Below, one piece after another: positions 50,393 to 62,258 of a stretch of 64,000 nt of DNA. The notes under the pieces are model-generated. The model did not search any database. It was not told the origin of the DNA and saw nothing but the letters and a program-made list of their open reading frames with translations. Both the position numbers and the translations under genes were made by a program. The DNA is from Fragilaria crotonensis (taxonomy: Eukaryota > Bacillariophyta > Fragilariophyceae > Fragilariales > Fragilariaceae): the NCBI GenBank assembly GCA_022925895.1, contig JAKSYS010000113.1:1-64000 (forward strand). The letters are read 5' to 3'. Within the stretch, counting starts at the first letter, position 1, and each line of letters opens with the position of its first letter.

Positions 50393-53192
50393 GATAATAA
50401 CAGAGCTCCCAGGCACCTAGCGATCGACTGGGGTCGTTGCAGCAGGTTGTGGCACTGCGCTCTCGTGCTCCCTGACAAACGTCTTCAATGGGATAATGAT
50501 GTTTTCACGGCGATCAAAAGTCACAGCGATTCTCAGCAATTCTGTCTCTTCATATTTTTTGTTGTATGGATGACTTGAAATCGTGACCTCCGAAGCTTTC
50601 GTACAGTACTACTTTACAGTACAACTGTACAACTACAGAATGCTCCAGTAGAATAATGGAGGGTTAGTTAACAGTACCGGTAACTGCAGTACCACCCTTA
50701 GTAGAAGTTACATTAACTCTACTTTAATGACTCTGGACTCTGGACTCTGGAGTCTCTGGAGTACTTGTACCTGGTACATCGTACCTGGTACTGTACCTGG
50801 TACCTGGTATCTGGTACAAGTATGTACCACGAATCTTTAGTCATCATTTGTTCCTCGTGTGACCTAGAGTACTTGTAACAGGATCATCTTGTATGAAAGT
50901 GCCCTCATGTTATCCTTGCAAAACAACAACAGCAAATTGTGTTGGTTCTATTTTGCATCCGTCATTCTGGACAACAAGGCAAAGAACGGCGAGTAGTGAG
51001 TGGGGTTTGTAACAAGTGCAGCATCGTCAAACTCGCTCAAATACAGCAGGTGGAACAAACTCCTCAACCAGTTGGTCAGCTGTGTGGGCTTGAGTTATCA
51101 GGAGGAATACAAGCATCAACTAGCAGAGAGGGCACAAATAACATGGTATGTGCTATGAATAAATGGCATTGAAGTATGTACAAGTGGATAATGGGTCATC
51201 ACTAGTAAGGGAATATCCCTGAACATAGCTAGTAGCTAGTGGTAGGTGACCATCTCACTTGGAAGGGGATCATGTCTAACAAACCAATCACATCCAAATT
51301 GCTGAGACAGAACATTCTAATGCTCTAATCAGTCATACAAAGATGGTTTTGAATTGATGCTGCCAAGCAAACTTGCAATCGTCTTTCATGGATGTCAGAA
51401 AGTTCAGTCCAGTACATTGGTTAGTATAGTATCAGCATCATTATATGTTCTGGTTAATGGTGTGGAAGACACACTCATAAATTGATACCTGTGCACCCAC
51501 AACTTACTGGAAAAGTGACAGGGATGACAACATAGGAGTATTTGTATCACATGGTGTGGGAATGTGAACATGTAGTAAGTTGTTCTTTACAAGGAACTCT
51601 TTGATTTGTTTGTGATGGGAAATTTAGTATGGTAGGTGAACTCAAACTTTGTGATCTCCTAACTATGAAGACCTGCCAATTACTCAGACATAGAGGGCAA
51701 AGAAATCTTGGCAGTAGTGCCTTGTTGGACTGGCAATTTGATGAGTGCAACCACAAAGTCTTGTGTGATTGGTGGGTACACAGCCAAGCACTGGTAAACA
51801 GTAGGCTCAAGGGTAGTAGAACCTGCAAGATGACTGCATCATAACATTGAGGGTGGTTCATTCAACATTATATTGTACACCCAACATCCTCCCCTATTGA
51901 GGTACCGTGCAGCAGACCGTATCCTTGTTGTCTTTGGAACATAGGAAACACCTTTTGGTTTGGGGTGTCAAGAAGGCATTGGTTTGGAATAGTTTTGTGG
52001 AATCTTTAATATACAATAGAACCGCACCCCGTGTTTCACTCAACCTCCTGTTCCATCATGTAAATGAACTTTGAAGGCATTAAATGTATAGCCTAAAGCA
52101 TGCTCTAGCCCTGGTCCTGGGTCAGCTACCTTGATATATATGTGTCCTACCTTTTACCACCCAACTTGGAATTGTCATAAGGAACAATCTGTTGTTGTTC
52201 CTGCACCGTGCTGAGCAACCGACAAAAGTTGCCATGTTCTTGAGCCTGTTGTTGTTCACATTTAGGTGGTTGTTGTAAATCCGCAACATGCAATGCAGAC
52301 AGTGAAATCCAAGGTGATTTTTCTTTTCACCAGTATTTATCCCTCTACAGCAGAATATGGTTAGCAACTGGCTACCATTGAGCCTAAGCAGCCAGAAAAA
52401 GCAGATTCTGAGCATTGTTGAGTGTGTTACTTGTAGAAACGCTTCTTTTGCGGCGGTTGTTGAAGCAACATCTTAGCTATCAATGATCTGACACTGGTTG
52501 AACTTGCAGAAGAAGACATGAATGATCTCATCACTAATCCAGATGCACAATCCAAGATTACTCAGTATGACACACAAGAGCAGGAGTGTAATCAGAGTTG
52601 AAGGCTGACAATGGGTATTCACCAGGCCATCACTTCATTGTCAGAACAATGGGCACCACTCTTGAACCATTTCCACTAATTCAAGAATGAACAGCGTAAG
52701 ATAGATGAAAGCAGTATTGGAATACCTCGTGGAATCTGGGATTCTCCAGATGCAGAGACACAGCAGTATTCTTGTTTTACCTGTCATGAGTGTCAGGCAA
52801 AACAGTCATGAGACAAACAATGTTTTCCATCACAACTTTTGCTTGAATAAGAGCAGACCTAAGGTCCAAAACACCAAGAGTTTGTGAGAGCCGTTACTTT
52901 TCCAATCAAGTCTGCTGGGCACAGACCCGGTACTTCCGGTAGTACTAGGATTTGATAGCGTAAACTTGTACGGAGGGCATTATAATTACACTAGACCCGA
53001 AGTCCCTAGTGCAAAGGGCCCTGCCGTTTTAACGGAAGGGGGGTGGTATTAGCCTCAACAAGAATAGCATCCATGATTTGGAAGCAATATCTCAGGATGT
53101 AACCTGCTCAGTCTTTGTCTCCGTGAAGCCAAAGCACGCACTTGCGAACAAGAAACGAAGATTGCAGAGTAGTTGCGTGGACTATTGAATAC
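50393..53192. other. Long intergenic region, no intact gene
   Basis: A very dense GTAC tract occupies 50590-50830 (repeats of GTACCTGGTAC and CTCTGGA). A candidate LTR lies at 50940-51888. The rest is AT-rich with only short ORFs, possibly decayed transposon DNA. Near 52965-53045 there is a GC-rich patch (AAGGGCCCTGCCG) followed by GGAAGGGGGG. I recognise no gene. Confidence 0.5.
50940..51888 (-). repeat. Candidate LTR remnant with adjoining polypurine tract
   Basis: The segment has inverted ends: TGTTGG at 50940 and CCAACA ending at 51888. On the minus strand the bases just before it read AATAGGGGAGGA followed by TGTTGGGTGTAC, the usual polypurine-tract/LTR junction of copia elements. No second copy is in the window, so the length of about 950 bp and the identity are uncertain. 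Confidence 0.35.
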
Positions 53193-53799
53193 CTATTGAT
53201 ACTCAGCAGGGAGGGTGAATTTCGACAGAGTATCTTCTGCTTGCTTTCCCATAAACAAGTGACCCGTGATCGGCATAAAATCCCACATGAGCTGCAGTTC
53301 GACGTCCTTGCCACGCAACTCATCGGATTGATCCACCAGAGCATACTTGACAAAGACGTTGTCTGCCTGAATCACTTTGTTAGTATCCGTGGCTTCCACA
53401 ATCTTGTCCCACAATACAACGTGATTCTTTGGGTTTGTGTCCGTCTTATAGGAAGCTATGACGTAGACAAAGATTTGCTTAATATTCCAGTGAAATGCAG
53501 GTTCCATGTCGACATGAATATCAAACGACAGCAGAGCTCGGTCTACTCCTCCATGCGATTTCAGCGAACGCATTGTGTTGAGATCCAGCTTATGAATAAC
53601 TGCAAGTGCAACACAGTGAGAATCAGGATTGGGTGGACAGTCTTTCATCACAAAAAGGATACGTACTCGGCTTATGTTTCAGAGAATGGCCGAGCTTGGA
53701 AATCGCAGCTAGGCAGGACAATCCCAAGAGGACTGAAAGTCCGAAGAAAACCACTGCATTCAAACGGACCCAAACAGTGTGCATGCTGGCTGCTGGCAT
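53193..53799 (-). CDS. SPCS3: Signal peptidase complex subunit 3 (SPC22/23)
   Basis: Exon 1 is 53799-53667 and exon 2 is 53599-53193. The 67-nt intron has a GTACGT donor and a TTGCAG acceptor, phase 1, and the product is 179 aa, the normal size. ATG 53784 (MHTVWVRLNAVVFF) is the alternative start that best matches relatives. One N-terminal TM is present (VVFFGLSVLLGLSCLAA). The lumenal domain has the family block FDIHVDMEPAFHWNIKQIFV, HVVLWDKIV, KYALVDQSDELRGKDV and WDFMPITGHLF. It is the essential glycoprotein-like subunit of the ER signal peptidase, a type II membrane protein. An in-frame stop lies only a few codons upstream, at the edge of a transposon. Confidence 0.9.
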
Positions 53800-53829
53800 T
53801 GCTGTTTGCTTCAAATAATAACGCGCTTA

Positions 53830-55327
53830 GGCAGTGTCCGGACAAGAAAAACTTGGCACCAAGTTTCGAAGTTTCGAAGTGCTCGAACTAATCGACTCGT
53901 GAATCAACTTCGATTTCTGAGTTAGTGGGACTCGCCTTTCGCGACTTCTCGATTCGAACCTAACGAAAGCCTTTTATCCAAGTTTGGGATGCCAAGTTTC
54001 ATATCCTATTAAGCTTGTAATTTTAGACCACTCATTTCAATTGAGATTTTGTTTCAACATTAACAGATACGCCCGTCATGCGAATGATGCCACACTGGTT
54101 TGTGCAAGATTCTTCTCCATTTGTTTGTTCATATCATTGACGACTACGATAAACCAAGCTGCATGATCGAATTCGAGAGGCTTGCTCCATTGTTTTCGAG
54201 ACAATTGAAGAGTGTGAGGAGAGCAAGGCCAAAGTGACGCACATCGGAAGTGCTCACTTGCTTCGCAACCTTTTCTTGGCGGTTCGAATGGGGTACCCAC
54301 CCTGTCAAAAGCAGGAATGGCGATTTCCAGTATCCATTCCAGTCACTTCAGTATCAGTGTTCATCCAACAACGCGTTCATTATTATGATGCCGCCAGAAC
54401 CATTCCCAATCTTGAGAAGTGTGCACGCGTGTTCACTTTCGGAATGATTTTGCGACCACGTGAATAGCTTCAAAGTTCACGTGGTGATTTGAGAGCACTT
54501 CTGTAAACCAGCCCCATGTTGGAAGGATGCTGGAGTGGTTAATCATTCCAGGTTTTCTACATGTCCAAGGCGATCACTATCTTCCAGAAGATTGATGGCC
54601 CAAACATGTTTGCATGTTTAGTGTGCATGCCGTGTACTAAGAGTAAAATGCGACGACGGCGACGACGAGGAGAAATTGAGGGCGAAGCAAGCATGACATC
54701 CATCAGATTTTGTGATCTATCTAATTGGAGAGCATTTTCTGAGCAAATATGGATGAGCAAAGTAAAGTGGAACCTCATGTTTGAACAACTTGTGGACAAG
54801 TGACGAATCATCGATACTCTGTCGAGAAATCCAAGAACAGCACATACGCGTTACACATTACACTAATAAAGTACTTCAAACACTCCTTTCAAAACCCTGA
54901 GCAAAGTAGGTAATGTTACAACTCTAGTAGTATTATCCCTTCAAAGGTCGCGTTATCAAGCAGTGTTTCGTTCGTTCATGTCCGCACCAAACTTTAACGC
55001 AATACACTGGGAGAGTGACGAAGTGAAAGAAGAGGAGCATAGATGTTTGGTACTGGTACTCTACAAAGTGCTTTGTATCATACTGTCGAGACGTATGCAT
55101 ACTGTACATGCATGCTACACGTCCAGTGACGACGTGACGAGTACTGTAACGACCACGAAGTACTCACCTGCGACCTACTAACGAAAACTTGGGAGTTCAA
55201 AACTTGGAAACTTCGAACGGACGTTTTCTTGTCCGGACGACACTCATGGAAAAGAAAATGGAAGTTGAAATTATCTGGTTATGCGCCCTTGGAACTTCGT
55301 ACGAAGTTTTGTTGTCCGGACACTGCC
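53830..55327. mobile_element. 1.5-kb inverted-repeat DNA transposon with TTA target duplication (PIF/Harbinger-like, non-autonomous)
   Basis: The left end GGCAGTGTCCGGACAAGAAA and the right end, reverse-complemented, GGCAGTGTCCGGACAACAAA match in 18 of 20 bases. Both ends are flanked by TTA (53827-53829 and 55328-55330). A 3-bp TTA duplication is typical of PIF/Harbinger. A second, partial copy of the right end lies inside at about 55205-55243 (TTTTCTTGTCCGGACGACAC). No transposase is seen; an 80-codon ORF at 54561-54803 with an Arg run is of doubtful meaning. The left edge is 30 bp upstream of the SPCS3 start. Confidence 0.75.
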
Positions 55328-55617
55328 TTACCAACGAATTTGGACAACGAGGGCGGTGCTTTTCGATCGGTTGTCGGTGAGTCCATCCTGCTGAAGGTCA
55401 GAGGTCAGAGCACAGAGCAGGGCTCAATCCAATCATGGGCTTTCTACTTCAGTGCATCGTGCCTTCGCCGTACGGTCGAATACAATTGGCACGTGGAATG
55501 CCGAAAACGCGGAATGCATGAGAGTCCAGCGACCCCTGACCGTCGGTCATGCTTTCGCGATTGTACTACTGGTACCTGGTACGAACCGCATAATGGTATG
55601 TAACCATGAGGAGCGTA

Positions 55618-56064
55618 CGGCTGGTTGCAATAAATGAAAACTTATAGTAGCCCACGTAGACCCTAGTACAAAAGAATAGCATTAACCCTGTCGAACTAAA
55701 ATTATCACGGCAAATTGCACGCTTCGTTCGTCTCACAATGGCGCTCAAAGATCTCTCAAGATCTCCGTTGTTTTTTGAGCTGCCGTATTTCCACGAGAGT
55801 TTATAGACTTGTGTTCAAGTCCATGAATGAAAACCGTTCATGGAAATACTGCAGCAATGAAATTCACAAAGTTATGGCAACATCGGTGAACATGCTGCGC
55901 TCATTGTGGAAATGCCATACGACGGTCTCACGCGCCATGCTTTCCAAAAAAATTCAGAACGAGATGTTTAGTATGGCTCAGTACGTAGAATCGTTAAATG
56001 TCAAGTAAATCCATACGAGGGTCTACGCATCCTACGAAAATCATCATCATGATGCAACCAGCTT
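55618..56064. mobile_element. MITE with long terminal inverted repeats, copy 2
   Basis: Same element as 39295-39716. Shared blocks include TAGTAGCCCACGTAGACC near the left end, ATTAACCCTGT, and ATACGAGGGTCTACGCATCC near the right end, with TGCAACCAGC at the end. TA flanks are at 55616-55617 and 56065-56066. The interior differs strongly between copies, so both are old. No coding capacity. Confidence 0.7.
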
Positions 56065-56066
56065 TA

Positions 56067-56445
56067 TGTCATATGATACACACTTCAGTACCAGTAGTGA
56101 GAGAGTACCGGTATGCATACCAGGTACTCCAGTACAGGTTTTCAATTACTGTATAACACTGGATGATGAATGAGTCATCATACAGTAGAGTATGACATAT
56201 GACATACAAAAAAAGTGTGTACCTGGAGTGTACCTGGTACTTTCCGACCTGATCTATGCATATATGAATATATGACATACACAGTATGTATGCTGTGCCG
56301 GTAACTTCATTTCTGTCTACGGAACTGCCTGTAGTATACCTGTAATTTGAGTATGCTGGGAGTCCCGCTGCGTGCTGGGTACTGGGTATGGTTAACATTC
56401 GGAGTGGGGAGGGGCGAGGCGCGAGACTGATGTCTATAAACAACT
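56067..56445. other. Intergenic GTAC-rich tract
   Basis: Between the MITE and the EDC4 3' end the sequence consists largely of GTAC words (CCAGGTACTCCAGTAC, GTACCTGGTAC) and TATGACATA words. No gene is seen. Confidence 0.5.
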
Positions 56446-59440
56446 TTATCTCTGCATTCCCCTAATAACTTGTAGAATCATTTGCAGCGGCCTACGCAAA
56501 GTCGGATCACCTTGCTGCATCTTGGCCTCAATACTTGCGACCAACTGCGTCAAAACAGGCGGAACATGTCGGGAAATGCTGGTGTCGGATGGATCGAGCG
56601 TCAGCGAAATCTCTTGCAACCACATCAATTCGATCTTCAGGTCATCATCGCTTGAATTCACCAGTGCTGCTCCAAGCTGCTGCATCAAGCAAAGTAATAT
56701 AGGTTGAGTCAACGCTGGTTTGTTGCCACCAAGAACTTCCGAAACGTTGGCGTTCTTGCAAACAAATACTGCTATCTCAGCTGTCGTCGCTGACACAGCC
56801 TTGGTGAAGGCGGCATCGTACTTTCGACTTTTTAACAAGTCAAGGATTTCAGTGCGAACAATCTGGATTGGGTCAGCAGACGGCGGCTGTGGCGATGCTT
56901 CAGTCTGCCGCTGCACACTATCACTTCCAGTCTTCAATTTTGCCACTTCTACAGTCAAGGATTGCACCATTGCAGTCAAGGCATCGATCTTCGCATTCAA
57001 ATCATCGTGTGACTTTTGCGGCGCCGCTCGGGATTCAATGGCAGCGCCAACTTGAGAGAACATCTGTCGAGTGGCTGCTTCAAAAGCAGGGATCATCATT
57101 GATTTCATGCTCTGTCAGAAAGATCAAGTTAGAAGAATTCCTGTGAAACAACCAAACAAGTACAACGAGACCCACCTCTGTGAACGCTTCCTTCAGTGGT
57201 TCTTCAACACCATTAGACACAGCCTGGATAATTGTATTTGCCTTGACAATTTCGGCGTTCTTCACAAACTTTTCCATGGATACCTGCAATGGTCGAACAA
57301 CGGACTGCTCAACAGTCGTGCTCACAGCTTTGCTGAGCTCGGGCAGTACCACCTGCTTGATCTCTTGACGAACTGCACGCTGAATCTCAGCTACAATGAT
57401 CTTTTCTTGGAGCTTGAAGTAAGACGTGATGACCTTCTTCAAGGACTCTTCCAGTCCGACTTGAGTCGCAGACGGTGGTGTGAGTGGGGGTTCACGGTCT
57501 CTCTTCAAAATCGCTATTTTGCCATCGGCAGAGGGCACTGGACCAGCGGGAAAGGATGCACCTGCCTTATCTTTTCCCTTAGTCTTTGGCGAAGCAGCTC
57601 GCTGGGCTTTCACTTTCTTTTGCTCTCGCTGCTTGTCGGTATTCCCTGGGGCAGTCTCGTTATTGGTATTCGACAAGATCGCCATAGGGGACAGCAAGCC
57701 AGATCCTTCTCCCGATAAAGCATCTTTAGGATTAGGAATAGAGAATAAGCCAGGAGGGAGCGTAGTTTGAGCAACGCTTGACACGGATGGAGTCGGTGGT
57801 GGCGCAACTGGGACATCCATTTGCCTTTGTGGCTCAGGTGTTGCCGAGGCAGATGTCTTTCCAGCAAGGTTACCAAGCCAATTGTCGAACGGGTTGTGGC
57901 TCTCCACAGGAACGCCAACACCATCAGGCGGCGGGAGAGATGATGGATCAGGAGCCGCATACTCCTCCTCAGGGTCCTCTTCGTCGTCTTCAAGCTCAGA
58001 ATCTTCTTCATACATACCATACGGGTCAACAGGGCGACAGCGCTCGTTCTTCGGGAGAAGTTCGACTCTGATTCCCGGACTACCAGCTTCCCATTCATAG
58101 TTGGGTGGCAATATCATATAATGTGGAATGTACATGTCTTGCACCATCTTGCTCTGTAGAACATAAAAGCGAATATCGAAATCGAACCCACCATCCTCAT
58201 CGTCATCATAGTCGGCGGCCGGGACGACAGTTGTGGACCAAGAGTAAGTCGGGAACTTCGTCTTAAAAGCAACGACATGCTGAAAGCGTTCAACCAGAGA
58301 AGGCACAGGACCATCGACAGGAGATGGTCCCCATATCGACCTTAATGAGAGCGCGTACATTGTTTTTCCAATGCGATCGGAAAGCAACACGAAGAAGGCT
58401 CCAGGTTCTTCAAAGATATTGCGAAAGGTTGGACCATAAGCCGTGCTGATATTGTAAGCGGGGTCAGCGCCTTCAATCTGGAAGATTTGTAACTTGCAAG
58501 GTTTCTCCGATTCTGAAAACGGCGACCAAATCGTAATGCAAGAATTGCCTCGGGACGCCGTGCAGAACGCTGTGGTAATTGTAGGGTCCTTGTAAATTGC
58601 ATTGGTTAGCGGGATATAGTTGTGATAATTGGTTACGACATTGTCATGCGGTAGAAAGAAGCACCGAGACACAGGGCCACTGTCCTGAACGGTGACTTTG
58701 CATACAGCTGGAACAACACCCCTCGGGCTGCGAGCGGCATCTGCCCTGAGATCCCACAGCTTGATACTGCCATCAGCGTGCGCTGTCATTACATGGCGCG
58801 GATCCCGGCTGGACCAGTCCAAATCAGTCAAGTCAGACTCTGTTGCGAGTTGTGGTGCTTCCTCTAGAACAACATCATTGCTGTAGGGTCGACAGACGGC
58901 ATGAGCTTCCGTCGGATGAGTCACGGTTGAAATGCTAGTCGTTTCTATCAAGGTTGCAACGTCAACATTGTCTCGATCACGATGAATCAACCAGAATTGG
59001 TTTGGGTTAAAGGTATGCCATATCATGCGAGTCATCGAGGGTATGGTCTCGGGGAACTCCAATAACTTTTCCGCCACAATCTCTTGAGTTCGTTCGAAGA
59101 CGCGCCAGATGACGAGACTGCCACCAACTGTCCCGACAACGTCACCATGATGAAAAAACTTAATGTCAGTCACCTTCTTTCCCTCATGCGCTCTCAAGAG
59201 ATGCTTAAGGGTGGAAGTGCGGTGAAGGACACGAATCAAGCCATTCTTGACTGCATATACAACAAAATGTTGATTGACGTCCAATGTCGATCCGTTCGGG
59301 CATTCGTCGTTTCGTTGTGCATCAAAGACAGCTACTTGCTCTGCTTGTGGTTGCTGCGCTTCTTCTGGGATGGAGAGAGGGTCATAGTAGATATGAACCG
59401 CACCTGGAGGCAGCGGAATTCCTCCTTGTTGCTCCGCCAT
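56446..59440 (-). CDS. EDC4: Enhancer of mRNA-decapping protein 4 (EDC4/Ge-1/Varicose)
   Basis: Exon 1 is 59440-57176 and exon 2 is 57111-56446. The 64-nt intron has GTGGGT and ACAG ends, phase 0, giving 976 aa from ATG 59440. The N-terminal half is a WD40 region: HFVVYAVKNGLIRVLHR, KVTDIKFFHHGDVVGTVGGS, LTDLDWSSRDPRHVMTAHAD, SIKLWDLRAD. A long acidic and proline-rich linker follows (DSELEDDEEDPEEEYA), then helices typical of Ge-1: LEESLKKVITSYFKLQEKII and EIQRAVRQEIKQVVLPELSK. The C-terminal helical domain is ILDLLKSRKYDAAFTKAVSA with LQEISLTLDPSD. It scaffolds Dcp1-Dcp2 decapping in cytoplasmic P-bodies. Length and order fit the family. Confidence 0.9.
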
Positions 59441-61107
59441 GATCGAATCCTCGTTCGCTCTGTAAGTTACGTCAATGGCTTGACTTTGGTTAGGTTTCTT
59501 GTGTTAATTACGGAGGTTTTCATACATGATTTTCATCCCTTTCGCTGCTCCACGCTCCACGTATGTACTGCAATACTAGCAAGGTCTACGGAACCATTGC
59601 AGTACATTTTACAAAGTCTTTTAGTAAGCACCATTGAAACTATTCATATACATGTATATGCCATTATGAGATACGATAGAGAGAGTTTTAGTGGAGAGTA
59701 CAACTGCTGAGTATGACATACGATACAACAGTACAAGTACTCTCTAGTAGAGTACAAGTTTATTTGTTTATTTGTGACGCATACGCGTCCAAGCAACCAT
59801 GTGCTATTGCAGTACAGTGTGGTAGTATGGAGATTGGAGTATCGTGCCTGAATGCTACAGTACTGTACTCCAGTACTAGCTAGTGTACCACAAACCACAA
59901 ACCATAGTACACCGTACAAGTACCTGGGACATCCGGAATTTACTCTTCAAGGAGTTACGGGTTAATGCAATAACGGCAATATTTGAGTTGCTAAATATTA
60001 TTCAGCCTTCGATACATGTATAACGCGCGCGCCATTTGTGCCTTGGCTTGCTCTCGGGGAGGCATGGCGTGCTTACCATCGCATTCTTCTCATGGAAATT
60101 CCTAGAAAACAAAATTGACAAAATCTTCTCACCAACCCATGATTTCTTCTTCCAGGAAACGTCTTCTCCGGAATTCCTTCTCGGAGAAGATTTTTGTGTG
60201 AACGCGACAGTTTACTGTTGTGTTGCGTTCTGTCCACATGGCTGTATTTGTTCATACTTCATACTGTCGACCGATTCCTCTAAACAAAAGATGTATTCAT
60301 AAGTAACGTACATACATGGGCGTATGTGTGATGTGTGGTACTGGCTTTCGAAGAGCGTTACGTACCATCCACGCTAGTTTTCGGTTTCTTGGGCTTTTTC
60401 GTGAACAACAAATGTCCGTGTACTTGAGACCATTTTTGCAAACAACAAAATTGACAAATTCTTCTCATGGAATTTTCCTGGATACAATTTCTTCTTATGA
60501 ATGACATCAAAATTGTCGGCTGACCGGCTCGCATGCATTGAGTGACGCCAGCCATACTTAATGACGTTCCTATTAAAACGGTTGTATAACCGAATAAATC
60601 TAGTCCATGTAACTCTAAAACGAAGTATCGTTTCGGGTTAAAGAAGGAATTCCGGATGTCCCTGGTGTGGTCTTCCGTCTTCCGTGTTTTCTGTACTGGA
60701 GTACTGCACTGTTTATGAAGTACAACAGTCCGAAGACTCCCCTGAGAACATATGCAAGGTGTCAACGACGCCTACTATTGGGGGTTCGGATTAGAGTGAG
60801 CAAGTGAGCAAGCATCTGGTACGAGTACAGCATCAGAGGTTCAAATGTACTGCACGCTGCACGGCCACTTTTGCTGATGCATGCGACATGTCGATTGGAT
60901 GGCAGGGTTCGCATTTGGTTTTCGCGAATTGTTCTCCTTGCGCAGGACTCCAGCTACGGGTCAATTTTATTGCATTTTCGATGTTCTGGACCCAATCCAA
61001 TCTTGTTCTGTCCGTTCTGTTCAGAGTTAAGGACCACAATAGAATTTCCCTTTCACCACATCGTGTCATTAACTTCTTACCCTCAAATCCCACGTTTGGT
61101 TGCCAAG
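59441..61107. other. Divergent intergenic region, GTAC-rich, with short local repeats
   Basis: GTAC words fill about 59565-59935. The segment TTCTTCTCATGGAA with CAAAATTGACAAA occurs twice (about 60085-60130 and 60435-60475). An inverted pair AAATCTTCTC/GAGAAGATTT spans about 60123-60195 and could form a hairpin. No protein gene is supported. Confidence 0.5.
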
Positions 61108-61813
61108 ATGAATAGCGTCGCTCCACTGCTGCTAGCTCTTTTTGCTTCCGTCAACGCCTTCAGTCCACTCTTTGGCGTGAACAAGAATCAGCTGCAAACC
61201 CGTCGCTTCGTGGTCGGCAACGACAAATTCGACATGGAGGAACTTCGGGAACGAATAATAAAAGAATCGAATCCCTACCAGAACTTGTTCAAGACAAAAG
61301 AATGGGAGAAACGGCCAAAGCCGGAAAAGGTTAGCATTATCTTCTTCCAACCTGATACACCTGAGGAAGGGATTCACACTGTAGAATTCCCGAAGGGATC
61401 GTCGAGCAATATCATCCTGGCGTTCGAATCTATGAAGGATTGCGGTGGGTTCGCAGCACACTTGTTGTCGCAAGGCTTCTTCCATCCTACAGTAAGTCGT
61501 GACCTTCATTTTTTACCTTGTCCCAGTGTTTGTACGACCCCTTCCACTGACCAAACTTGTCATTGTCTGTTAGCCTCAAGAAGTCGACCTCAGAAGTCTG
61601 GAGTCGTATTGTCAGCAAATAGGGGTTTTCGTCCAGGTTGTGCCCCGAGGAATGGACATTCGCCCTCCAACCCAGAATGTTGAAGAATTCGGCCATAATC
61701 CGAACCTCAAGGATCAAAAGAGCCGACTGGACTATCTCTTCCAAATGAGCGATATTGAGCTGGATGAAACAGGGGCTCTGGAAACATCTGAACTTCTCGG
61801 TGCGTGGGATTGA
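61108..61813 (+). CDS. Plastid-targeted DUF3110 protein
   Basis: Exon 1 is 61108-61491 and exon 2 is 61574-61813. The 82-nt intron has GTAAGT and TTAG ends, phase 0; the product is 207 aa. The N-terminus is a signal peptide, LLLALFASVNA-FSPLFG, with the diatom plastid motif and Phe at +1. The mature part matches the cyanobacterial/plastid DUF3110 family: EEGIHTVEFPKGSSSNIILA, FESMKDCGGFAAHLLSQGFF, then across the intron PTPQEVDLRSLESYCQQIGV and RGMDIRPPTQNVEE. The function of the family is not established. ATG 61108 is chosen because it starts the signal peptide directly; an open frame extends upstream without a better start. Confidence 0.85.
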
Positions 61814-62257
61814 TACCGCATCCTGTCGAGGTGTAAAAACGGGAGTTGTAAGGATCATCGCCGTGAGCCCTGTGGTCGACCGTTGTGATTAGCTCGTCTC
61901 GACTCAACTTGGATACTACCCGCGAGTAGGAGGTGAGAACCCCGTCAAGGTGTTGGCTGCATCTCGATGGAATCCTAGCTACGTTCGGTGTTCACATTTG
62001 CTTTGGTAAACGCCATATGGTCCCAAATCGACACGCCCCGCTACTGCTTGTTCTTTCAATTCGCCGCATTTCTTTGCGTCTGTCCTCAGCTGAGTCCGCA
62101 GAAAGGTTTCTCCATCTGCAATAACTTGTCGATATGTTTAGCTCATTTTGTGCCCTTGATGTCAGGACTCAACTTCTACTATTAGAATCTGGTGGATAAC
62201 TGTATTAGCGCTCCGTGTCTCCTTTCGCAGTGGATGAATCTCTCTGCTCCGATACTC
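61814..62257. other. Intergenic, no gene seen
   Basis: This lies between the DUF3110 gene and the inverted-repeat element. Only short ORFs without recognisable domains are present. Confidence 0.5.
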
Positions 62258-62258
62258 T

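Noticed and set aside
53142-53891. 249-codon plus-strand ORF
   Set aside because: It is antisense to both SPCS3 exons and its intron. The minus strand has a clear domain match and correct splice sites, while this ORF has none.
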